Below, one piece after another: positions 1-6,229 of a stretch of 9,977 bases of DNA. The notes beneath the pieces are model-generated. The model was given only the letters and a program-made list of their open reading frames with translations. It did not search any database and was not told where the DNA came from. The DNA comes from Rhodospirillaceae bacterium UBA6608 (GTDB lineage: Bacteria > Pseudomonadota > Alphaproteobacteria > Rhodospirillales_A > Casp-alpha2). Made by a program: the position numbers and the translations under genes. Numbering within the stretch: the stretch's first letter is position 1; each line of letters starts with the position of its first letter. The stretch is from positions 1 to 9,977 of the forward strand of contig DJHY01000147.1 in assembly GCA_002433335.1 (NCBI GenBank), written 5' to 3'.

Positions 1-1580
1 ATGCCGTCGCCGGTGTGTTTGACCTCGCGCCCATGGTAGGCGGCCAGGGCATTGCGGACGATGGCGTTGTGCGTGCGGACAACCTGTTGCGCGCCGACGT
101 CGCCCAATTCCTGGGTCATCGCGGTCGATCCGACCAAGTCGGTGAACATCACGATCACCACGCCTTGGGCCGATGCCTTGGCTGCCTTATTGGACGTAAA
201 GCCCTCAAGTATCGACGGCAGGTCCGCGAACGCCCGTTCATCGCCATCGATGAACCGCTGCATGGCGGACCGTCCGGCATCGATCATGGCGCGGCTTTTG
301 CTGTCCTTTTCATAATCGGCAAACTTGTCGCAGAACGGCCCCGCCATGGCTTTCTTGGTGCCGATGGCGACGATCGCTTCCGTGATCATGCCGTTGCGTT
401 TGGCGCCGTCCAGGCCGCTGTGTTTTGCCAGGGTGTCGCCGGCCCCGGCGAGATAAAGATTCAAACCGAACTTGCCCAGCTTGTCCAATTTCGACAATTG
501 ACCCCGGATTGCCGATAAGGCGTGTTCCAGGAACTTGAGCATCTGTTTGCGGGGCTCCGCCGGAACGCTGTCGGGCGGGTAGTCCATGCCCGACGCGGTC
601 GAGGCGGGCTTGCCGGAATTGCTTTCGTCGGCCTCGCTTTCGGCGACCTCTTCCTCGAGGGCTCCCATCGGATCGCTGCCGATAGCGTCATCGCGCCAGT
701 CGCCCAATCCGGAATCATAGGCGTCGTCGTCGTCATCGTCGTCGCCTTTCTTCTGAGAGTCCTGAAGGAACTGGGTCAGGACGTCCAGGTCGCCTTCTTT
801 GAGGATGATTTTGGCGGTGATCAGCCCGGCCAGAATGAATGACAGCAGGTAGCCGGCCGGAATAATGCCGGCCATTAGGAATTGGGGGATTTCGACGCCC
901 GATTTAGCCATGGCCTTCATGGCGATTTCCACCGGGAAGCGCGAAATAAAGGACACCGCGGCGGCAATGATGAAAACCGTCAACAGGCGCGTGACCACCG
1001 CCGCCATGGGGGTGGTCGGCTTTTCGGCATCGGCCTCGCGGGCGGCGGCTTCTTGCGCCGCCTTCTTGATCGATTGGGCCCCGCCGATTGCGCCTGCCGC
1101 TTCCAAATGGCGTTTGGCTAATTTCTTATACGCAGCGCTGGCGCCTTCCGTCCCGCCTTTGCGTTTCTTTTTCCTTTTTTTCCCGGGGGGGCCGTTTCCG
1201 GCGATTGCCGTCGTGCCGCCGTCGTCGCCGCCGGAGCCTTTTGAGCCCGCAGGGGCGCCGGCCGATGGCGCCGCGCCACCGCCGAGATCCGCATCTTCGC
1301 CGCCGCCACCGCCGCCGCCACCCCGGTTAGGCACCTTGCCGCCGCGGGGAATGCCGGTCATCCAGGCAATCGTTTCTTGAGGGGCGCGACCATCGGGATA
1401 GGTGCGCACGTTCATCAAGCGCACGGCCTGCCATTTGGCCTGATCGTCGGCTTCGTGGGCCGCACTGATGGCCTCGAACTCGTCGATTTCCGGCCATTCA
1501 CCCTGGTTTACCCAGGCTCCGTTAGGCTCCCGGCAATACAGGACGAAGGTTGTTTTATATACGACCCGAGCTGCGGCCAA
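1..1580 (-). CDS. Membrane-anchored class III adenylate cyclase, N-terminal part (C-terminus beyond window)
   Basis: An open minus-strand frame runs from a stop at 1611-1613 to the left edge and gives about 526 residues. The start chosen is TTG at 1580-1578, because AGGAG (1593-1589) lies 8 nt upstream and no ATG occurs before the first conserved-looking segment. Order of parts: a small compact domain (about 8-80); eight glycines (87-94) in a Gly/Ala/Pro linker; a Lys/Arg run (134-141); an Ala/Lys helix (about 145-187); two membrane helices (about 195-213 and 234-258); seven aspartates (280-286) in an acidic linker; an unrecognised helical region (about 315-465); and the cyclase domain from about 473. 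FTDLVGS (479-485) carries the first metal Asp (481). KHTGDG (521-526) gives the adenine-selecting Lys521 and second metal Asp525. The expected reaction is ATP to cAMP at the inner membrane. The transition-state Asn/Arg lie outside the window, so activity is not proven. Confidence 0.86.
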   Translation of the reverse strand, partial: MAAARVVYKTTFVLYCREPNGAWVNQGEWPEIDEFEAISAAHEADDQAKWQAVRLMNVRTYPDGRAPQETIAWMTGIPRGGKVPNRGGGGGGGGEDADLGGGAAPSAGAPAGSKGSGGDDGGTTAIAGNGPPGKKRKKKRKGGTEGASAAYKKLAKRHLEAAGAIGGAQSIKKAAQEAAAREADAEKPTTPMAAVVTRLLTVFIIAAAVSFISRFPVEIAMKAMAKSGVEIPQFLMAGIIPAGYLLSFILAGLITAKIILKEGDLDVLTQFLQDSQKKGDDDDDDDAYDSGLGDWRDDAIGSDPMGALEEEVAESEADESNSGKPASTASGMDYPPDSVPAEPRKQMLKFLEHALSAIRGQLSKLDKLGKFGLNLYLAGAGDTLAKHSGLDGAKRNGMITEAIVAIGTKKAMAGPFCDKFADYEKDSKSRAMIDAGRSAMQRFIDGDERAFADLPSILEGFTSNKAAKASAQGVVIVMFTDLVGSTAMTQELGDVGAQQVVRTHNAIVRNALAAYHGREVKHTGDG

Positions 1581-1775
1581 GGACCTCGCTCCTACCCCAT
1601 CTGTCGTTTTTCATTTCGCCTGATACGGCAAAATAGTTGATAAAAAAGCAATTCTCGACAAACCAATTAACGAGTATGGCACTAGTTACATGCAAATTGT
1701 ACTCAATATCAGGTTTGAGCCAACCATTTCTCGGATTTTGGTCCGTTTATAAGAATAAACGGATGGAGCCGCCCA
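1581..1775. promoter_or_regulatory. AT-rich divergent intergenic region
   Basis: This 195-base gap separates the minus-strand cyclase from the plus-strand S8 protease and must hold the 5' signals of both. It is clearly more AT-rich than the flanking genes, especially at 1625-1760. It contains the cyclase Shine-Dalgarno (AGGAG, 1593-1589 on the minus strand) and, near its right end, a perfect inverted repeat (1742-1763) followed by GGAG (1765-1768). TATAAG at 1748-1753 resembles a -10 box for the protease, but no convincing -35 sits at the usual distance. No clear -35/-10 pair was found for the cyclase. No small gene with a ribosome binding site was seen. Confidence 0.5.
1742..1763. repeat. 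Perfect 9-bp inverted repeat, 4-nt loop, next to the protease ribosome binding site
   Basis: TCCGTTTAT (1742-1750) and ATAAACGGA (1755-1763) are exact reverse complements separated by AAGA. The right arm ends one base before the GGAG Shine-Dalgarno of the S8 protease (1765-1768). It could fold as an RNA hairpin that affects translation or mRNA stability, or act as a repressor operator, since TATAAG within it could be a -10 element. It is not a terminator for an upstream gene, because the cyclase reads away from it. Confidence 0.6.
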
Positions 1776-3104
1776 ATGGATGTGAAGACCCTTATATTCA
1801 GAGCCGCCACAATCGTCACCCTGACCAGTGGTATAGGGAGCGGCGTTTTAGTATGGGGCGTACCGCAATCCCGGGCGGCTGACGGCCCCGATGTTCTGGG
1901 CACGATGAAAGCCTTATGCGCTCTTAAGCCGACGGATACCGATGGGCTGCGCCAAGCGCTTCCGGATGGCCGGATGCTGGAGGCGCGAATGGATGGTCCC
2001 AAGGGAAATCCAATGCGCAGCCTTCATCGTGTCTTGATGCCCAACGACGGCGAATGGGTGATCAGCCGCATTTTCCCCATGGGTCGCGTGCTCCGATTCA
2101 GTCTGGAATGGCACGAGCCTGTGGCGGGGGGCACGGCACGCCCGCAGATTGCCTTGATCGCCGGAAGGGATTGCGTTCCGACCGAAGGGCGACGCCTGTC
2201 CTATGGGGTGGATGGCCGTCCGATCAGGCTGGAGGTTCTGTCCTCCGACTTGAAATCGGTGGTGATGAGTGAAGTCATCGATCCGCCTGTGCCGGATTTG
2301 GCTGTGCCGCCTGCTGACGCGGTCCGGGTCGCCCTGATCGATACGGGCGTCAATTATACTCTTCCCCTGTATCGGGGGCGATTGGGGGTGTCGAAAGACG
2401 GGGCCTTGGCCGGATATGATTTCTGGGACATGGATGCGCGACCGTTCGATATCGATACGACGCGCTCGCCCTTTTTCCCGCTTCATCACGGCACGGCGGT
2501 CTCGTCGATCATCCTGCGCGAAGCGCCCAAGGCCGTCGTGCTGCCCTATCGTTATCCCCGCAACGCAATGGCGCGGTTCGCGGACCTTGTCGCCCGCGCT
2601 GATGCCGACGGGGCGCTGGTCGTCAACATGGCCATGGGCTCGAACCGGCGCTCCGACTGGGCGGCGTTCGCGCAGGCGGCCAAGGACCGCCCCCATATGT
2701 TGTTCATCGTTTCCGCCGGAAACGACGGCCGCGACCTGGATCAGGTGCCTGTCTATCCGGCGGCGCTGGACCTGGAGAATATCCTGGTCGTTACGTCGTC
2801 CGATGCCGAGGGGCGGCTGGCCCGCGGCTCCAACTGGGGCGCGGTTGTCGTCGATGTCATGGCGCCAGGGGAACAGGTCGCGGTGATCGATCACCGGGGG
2901 GCCGCCGGGAAGGCGTCGGGGTCGAGCTTCGCCGTGCCCCGGGTCGCGGCCCTGGCGGCGCGGTTGCTGGCCAAGCATCCGGAATGGCGCGGGCCGGAAT
3001 TGAAAGCGGCGATCGTCAAGCGCGCCCGCAAACCCTTCGGCCGCGACGTCTTGCCGTTACGCCACGGATGGATTCCCGATCCGACCGACGATTTCGAAGG
3101 CTGA
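1776..3104 (+). CDS. Exported subtilisin-like (S8) serine protease
   Basis: This 442-residue protein is a subtilase with the catalytic residues in canonical order: Asp189 (ALIDTGV), His238 (HHGTAV), oxyanion Asn316 (SAGNDG) and Ser384 (GSSFAVP). The usual Thr-Ser-Met around the nucleophile is Ser-Ser-Phe here, but the serine itself is kept. Residues 1-35 look like a signal peptide: Lys4 and Arg9, a hydrophobic stretch, then SRA-AD as a likely cleavage site. The segment 36-180 before the catalytic core is unrecognised and may be a propeptide or accessory domain; it contains Cys48 and Cys133. The start is ATG 1776 with GGAG 7 nt upstream. It is expected to act in the periplasm or outside the cell, with unknown substrate. 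It ends 2 bp from the stop of the opposing trypsin-like gene, so the pair may be functionally linked, though they are not co-transcribed. Confidence 0.9.
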   Translation: MDVKTLIFRAATIVTLTSGIGSGVLVWGVPQSRAADGPDVLGTMKALCALKPTDTDGLRQALPDGRMLEARMDGPKGNPMRSLHRVLMPNDGEWVISRIFPMGRVLRFSLEWHEPVAGGTARPQIALIAGRDCVPTEGRRLSYGVDGRPIRLEVLSSDLKSVVMSEVIDPPVPDLAVPPADAVRVALIDTGVNYTLPLYRGRLGVSKDGALAGYDFWDMDARPFDIDTTRSPFFPLHHGTAVSSIILREAPKAVVLPYRYPRNAMARFADLVARADADGALVVNMAMGSNRRSDWAAFAQAAKDRPHMLFIVSAGNDGRDLDQVPVYPAALDLENILVVTSSDAEGRLARGSNWGAVVVDVMAPGEQVAVIDHRGAAGKASGSSFAVPRVAALAARLLAKHPEWRGPELKAAIVKRARKPFGRDVLPLRHGWIPDPTDDFEG

Positions 3105-3106
3105 GG

Positions 3107-4237
3107 TTACTTCGGCGCGCCGCCGCGACGCGGGGGCGGGGGTTGACGCATGAACCGTTCGGCCACGGGCTTCAATTGCGGGTGGTGCTCAAGCAGCAAG
3201 GCATAGGCCTTTTGCGCCATCACGTCATTGCCGCTCCACCGACCGGCCTGAATGGCGAGGCGCAGCACCTGCGGATCGCTGGGCAGGGCCGCCATCAATT
3301 TTTCCAGATGCGGGATTTCGTCTTCGTAACGCTGTGCCACGTGTAGCGTCACGGCAAGGGACAGGCGGGTGTTCAGGGCGTTGGGGTCCTGGTCGATGGA
3401 TCGGTTGAACAAATCCAGGGCGGGTTCCAGGAACTGTTGCCGCCCCAGGACCTGTCCCGCGTCGTCGAATAATTGTCGGTTCCCCGTGGCCAAACATTGC
3501 TTGTAGAGGAAATCCACGTTCGATGGCGCCATCCTCTGGCTGGTGGCGTGGGTCGCGTCCAAGGCTTCGGCGCATTTGCGATACGTCAGCCCGATACGCC
3601 CGCTTTCCAACGCCTGCTCCGGTCCGGACTGGGTTTTCAGCTTGGCGATCTCGGACACGGGGATGGCTTCGTTCCGGCCTTCGCCGCCGGACGCGATGAT
3701 CGCCACCAATTCGCCTGCGCGGTCGAACAGGCCCCCGCCCGAATTTCCGGGTTGGCTGCGCGCCGAATGATGAACGCGGGCCAGCGGCTTGTCCTCCGGT
3801 GGTATGGCCACGACCCGGCCGGGAAGATAGGCGCGGATCGCGCCCCGCCCGACGTCGGCGCCAACCGTATAAACCTGTTGATCGACCGCCGCCGTTCCCA
3901 GGATCAGTTGGTGGGGCACGACCAAGCCGTCGACCCGAAGCAGGATCAGGTCGCCCGGGTACGAGGTCGGCACGACCTCGGCGATGCGTTGGCTGCCGTC
4001 GTCCATGAACAGTTGGGCGCGGGGGTTGTCGGCGACGACATGTCGGTTCGTGACCAGCAGGCCCGGTTCGATCAGCACGGCGCTGCCGACAGGGTCGAAC
4101 GACGAGATGGCGAACACTCGGGCGGAAGATTGGCAAACCGCCGTCGGCGCCTTGCAGCCGGGCGCGGGGTGTTGCGCCTTGGCCGGTGCGCCAAGTAGTG
4201 CCGCCAAAATCAGAAGAATCAGCGGAAGGCGGATCAT
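3107..4237 (-). CDS. Exported trypsin-like serine protease with C-terminal TPR-like region
   Basis: This is a S1-family (HtrA/trypsin-type) serine peptidase. Numbered from the chosen start, the triad is His66 (TNRHVV), Asp96 (GDLILLRV) and Ser166 (PGNSGGG). The start is ATG at 4237-4235 (MIRLPL, 376 residues), because AGGG lies 7 nt upstream. An in-frame ATG 18 nt earlier (4255-4253) has no visible ribosome binding site. Residues 1-21 form a signal peptide ending in AKA, so the protein should be exported to the periplasm. The protease domain spans about 22-205. No PDZ domain follows; instead residues about 220-360 are helical with at least three TPR-like units (NRSIDQDPNA, MAALPSDPQ and LLLEHHPQLKP mark their ends). 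Cysteines 28, 35, 222 and 248 could form disulfides. The end is Pro/Arg/Gly-rich. The gene is convergent with the S8 protease and divergent from the IclR operon. Confidence 0.88.
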   Translation of the reverse strand: MIRLPLILLILAALLGAPAKAQHPAPGCKAPTAVCQSSARVFAISSFDPVGSAVLIEPGLLVTNRHVVADNPRAQLFMDDGSQRIAEVVPTSYPGDLILLRVDGLVVPHQLILGTAAVDQQVYTVGADVGRGAIRAYLPGRVVAIPPEDKPLARVHHSARSQPGNSGGGLFDRAGELVAIIASGGEGRNEAIPVSEIAKLKTQSGPEQALESGRIGLTYRKCAEALDATHATSQRMAPSNVDFLYKQCLATGNRQLFDDAGQVLGRQQFLEPALDLFNRSIDQDPNALNTRLSLAVTLHVAQRYEDEIPHLEKLMAALPSDPQVLRLAIQAGRWSGNDVMAQKAYALLLEHHPQLKPVAERFMRQPPPPRRGGAPK

Positions 4238-4345
4238 CTGAAAGCCCTGAAACATGACGATGCGATGCCGGATTCCGCCCGTCCTGTCAATCGTCCGAGG
4301 GTCATAGCCTTCAAAACATAATGCGAAATAACAAAAATCGGGACG

Positions 4346-4360
4346 TAATTTTCTTAATTA
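4346..4360. promoter_or_regulatory. Candidate operator palindrome for the IclR-family regulator
   Basis: TAATT-TTCTT-AATTA is an exact inverted repeat with 5-bp arms and a 5-bp spacer. Its centre (4353) lies about 45 bp upstream of the start site predicted from the adjacent promoter, and its edge is 4 bp from the -35 box. IclR-family dimers bind short palindromes near the promoters of their own operons, so the position fits an activator or autoregulatory site. The sequence is AT-only apart from one base, so a chance match is quite possible. Confidence 0.33.
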
Positions 4361-4363
4361 GTG

Positions 4364-4391
4364 TTGAAATGATGATTTTGTGGCGTATGAT
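4364..4391 (+). promoter_or_regulatory. Candidate sigma70-type promoter of the iclR-dioxygenase-ligase operon
   Basis: TTGAAA (4364-4369) and TATGAT (4386-4391) each match the sigma70 consensus at all but one or two positions and are 16 bp apart. Transcription would begin near 4398, leaving a leader of about 58 nt before the ATG at 4456. This also argues against a longer regulator beginning at the in-frame ATG at 4321, which lies upstream of the promoter. Confidence 0.5.
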
Positions 4392-4455
4392 CTGCGCCAG
4401 CGGCGGTGAAAGCCCGCATTTGGGTTGGATGGCGAATGCCCGAAAGGAATTTTTG

Positions 4456-5274
4456 ATGTCTGACAACGGCACCGGGAGCGCTTTGGGAAAGGCGTTGGCT
4501 GTTCTAGAGGTCCTATTGGATGAGCCGACGGCGTTGTCCCTGGGCGATATCGCCGCGCGCACCGATCTGCCACGCCAGACCGTCCATCGCATGGTCAAGC
4601 AGCTTGAGGAAAATGCCCTGCTGCGCCGCGACCCGGGGGGCGACAGCTATTCGGTCGGGCCGCGCATGGTCGATTTGGGGATGCAGGCCTTGACCGCCAG
4701 CACCCGCGCGGCGCCGGTTCGCCGTGTGCTGCAAAACCTGGTTACCCGCCTGGGCGAGACCTGTAACCTCGGCGTTCTGGCCCGCGACGAGGTCGTATAC
4801 ATCGAACGCGTCGAATGCGATTGGCCGCTGCGGATTCAATATCGGGTTGGCTCGCGCGTGCCGCTGCATGCGACCGGCATCGGTAAGCTATTGCTGGCGC
4901 ATCTACCGGCGCGGGAACGCCGGCGGTTGCTGCGTGTGTTGCCGCTGACGAAGTTGACCGAGCGGACAATCACCGACCCCGATGGGCTGGAGGACGAGCT
5001 GTCCGCCATTCGCAAGCGTGGATATGCCGCCAACGACCAGGAAAACACCCAGGGCCTGATTGGCCTTGCCGTGCCGATCCGGAATCCGAAAGGACGCGTG
5101 ATCGCCGGTTTGGCGGTGCATGCCCCGGAGGCTCGGTTCCCGATGACGCGCGCGTTGTCGCATGTCGCCGATCTGAGCGCCGCGGCGGCGGAGTTGGAAG
5201 AATTTTTTGCGGAAGACCTGGAGGGGCTGCAGAGCGCCGCCTCGGAAACAGCCGGGCTATCCGCGCAGACCTGA
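4456..5274 (+). CDS. IclR-family transcriptional regulator
   Basis: This 272-residue protein has the full IclR layout. A winged helix-turn-helix domain (about 8-68) has its recognition region around residues 38-50 (PRQTVHRMVKQL). It is followed by a linker helix and an effector-binding domain (about 85-255) containing VPLHATGIGK (135-144) and the segment GYAANDQENTQGLIGLAVPI (189-208), both typical of the family. The start is ATG 4456: AAGGA lies about 7 nt upstream, and the family normally begins just before the helix-turn-helix. An in-frame upstream ATG at 4321 would add 45 residues lying over the predicted promoter. It is the first gene of the operon, 16 bp before the dioxygenase, so it probably controls the operon and itself. 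The effector is presumably the substrate or an intermediate of the pathway, identity unknown. Confidence 0.92.
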   Translation: MSDNGTGSALGKALAVLEVLLDEPTALSLGDIAARTDLPRQTVHRMVKQLEENALLRRDPGGDSYSVGPRMVDLGMQALTASTRAAPVRRVLQNLVTRLGETCNLGVLARDEVVYIERVECDWPLRIQYRVGSRVPLHATGIGKLLLAHLPARERRRLLRVLPLTKLTERTITDPDGLEDELSAIRKRGYAANDQENTQGLIGLAVPIRNPKGRVIAGLAVHAPEARFPMTRALSHVADLSAAAAELEEFFAEDLEGLQSAASETAGLSAQT

Positions 5275-5290
5275 TTGGGAGGAATTGGAA

Positions 5291-6184
5291 ATGACGTCTC
5301 TTGATAGCCATGTCGTCGACGGCGGCCCCGCCGGCGGTTTGCGCCTGCGGCCGGTATCCGCCGCCATCGGCGCGGAGGTGTTGGGTGTCGATCTGTCGCA
5401 CGTCGATGACGTGTTGTTCGATCAAATTCACGCCGCCTGGATGGACAACTGCGTGCTGCTGTTCCGCGGCCAGAACAACATGTCGGACGAAGCCCTGGTC
5501 AACTTCTCCCGACGCGTCGGTGAATTGGATCAGGCCCCGCCGAACGAAAACGGCAAGCGCTTCGTCGAAGGCTTTCCGGAGATCCTGGTGATTTCCAACG
5601 TCGTCGAAAACGGTGTCGCCCTGGGCTCTCTGGGGGCTGGCGAGTCCGTTTGGCATTCGGACATGAATTACATCGACGAGCCGCCGACGGCGAGCATGCT
5701 GTGGGGAATGGAAGTGCCCGCCACGGGCGGCAACACGGGCTTTTTGAACATGTACAAAGCCCTGGACGACCTGCCCGAAGATTTGCGTGCGCGGATCGAG
5801 GGCAAGTTCATCAAACACGACAGTTCCACCAATTCGGCGGGCTATCTGCGCGAAGGGGCCGAGGAAGTGAGCGACGTCTCGACCTGCCCGGGCGCGGTTC
5901 ACCCGATTATCCGCACCCATCCGGCGACCGGGCGTAAGGCGCTGTACCTGGGCCGTCGCCGCAATGCCTATGTGATGGGTCTGCCGGTCGCGGAGTCCGA
6001 GGAATTGTTGGACGCCCTTTGGGCCCATACCTCGCAGGAAAAATACTACTGGCACCATCAGTGGCAGGTCGGCGACGTGTTGATGTGGGACAATCGATGC
6101 TGCATGCATCGCCGCGACCCGTTCGACCCCGAATCCCGCCGCGTCATGCATCGCACCCAGATCAAAGGCAGCAAGCCCGTTTGA
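5291..6184 (+). CDS. TauD/TfdA-family Fe(II)/2-oxoglutarate-dependent dioxygenase
   Basis: This 297-residue protein, the usual length for the family, carries the iron facial triad His122-x-Asp124 (WHSD) and His273 (MHRRDPF). Arg288, 15 residues after the distal His, matches the 2-oxoglutarate-binding Arg of TauD. Thr149 (GGNTGF) lies in the conserved strand after the first motif. It should couple decarboxylation of 2-oxoglutarate with O2 to hydroxylation of a substrate. In TauD (taurine) and TfdA (2,4-D) the hydroxylated carbon then loses sulfite or phenol and leaves a carbonyl compound. The start is ATG 5291 with GGGAGGA ahead of it. It is 16 bp after the regulator and 45 bp before the aldehyde dehydrogenase, so it may make the aldehyde that enzyme consumes. 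The substrate is not readable: family members also act on carboxylates, ethers and quaternary amines. Confidence 0.9.
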   Translation: MTSLDSHVVDGGPAGGLRLRPVSAAIGAEVLGVDLSHVDDVLFDQIHAAWMDNCVLLFRGQNNMSDEALVNFSRRVGELDQAPPNENGKRFVEGFPEILVISNVVENGVALGSLGAGESVWHSDMNYIDEPPTASMLWGMEVPATGGNTGFLNMYKALDDLPEDLRARIEGKFIKHDSSTNSAGYLREGAEEVSDVSTCPGAVHPIIRTHPATGRKALYLGRRRNAYVMGLPVAESEELLDALWAHTSQEKYYWHHQWQVGDVLMWDNRCCMHRRDPFDPESRRVMHRTQIKGSKPV

Positions 6185-6229
6185 TCGGCGCACTCATTCA
6201 ACCCATTCCATCCTTGGGAGTATTACAAC

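Larger units (their letters stand above)
4238..4455. promoter_or_regulatory. Divergent intergenic region between trypsin-like protease and IclR operon
   Basis: This 218-base gap carries the 5' signals of both neighbours. Its centre (about 4311-4380) is strikingly AT-rich beside the GC-rich genes. It holds a plausible plus-strand sigma70 promoter (4364-4391), a small palindrome upstream of it (4346-4360), and a leader with an imperfect dyad: GCATTTG (4416-4422) against CGAATGC (4433-4439). For the minus-strand protease a TTGACA occurs at 4290-4285, but no good -10 box follows at the right distance, so that promoter is unassigned. Confidence 0.55.

Noticed and set aside
15..518. Long plus-strand open frame over the left edge
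   Set aside because: It lies opposite the class III cyclase frame, whose FTDLVGS and KHTGDG motifs are unmistakable. The plus-strand frame has no recognisable domain and is a GC-rich shadow.
1299..1322. GCC/ACC triplet run as a microsatellite or CRISPR-like repeat
   Set aside because: It is a single in-frame polyglycine linker within the cyclase gene with no spacer structure.
865..1380. Plus-strand frame rich in Pro/Ala
   Set aside because: It is the complement of the Gly- and Lys-rich linkers of the cyclase. Its proline runs simply mirror GCC/GGC repeats.
1914..2978. 354-codon minus-strand frame inside the S8 protease gene
   Set aside because: The plus strand carries all four subtilase motifs. 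The antisense translation is Arg/Gln/His-rich with no motif.
4321..4455. N-terminal extension of the IclR regulator from an upstream in-frame ATG
   Set aside because: The extension overlaps the predicted promoter, is AT-rich with unusual codons, has no ribosome binding site and is not expected for the family. ATG 4456 has AAGGA at good distance.
4970..6193. 407-codon minus-strand frame across the regulator and dioxygenase
   Set aside because: It is antisense to two genes with clear family signatures and is explained by high GC at the third codon position.
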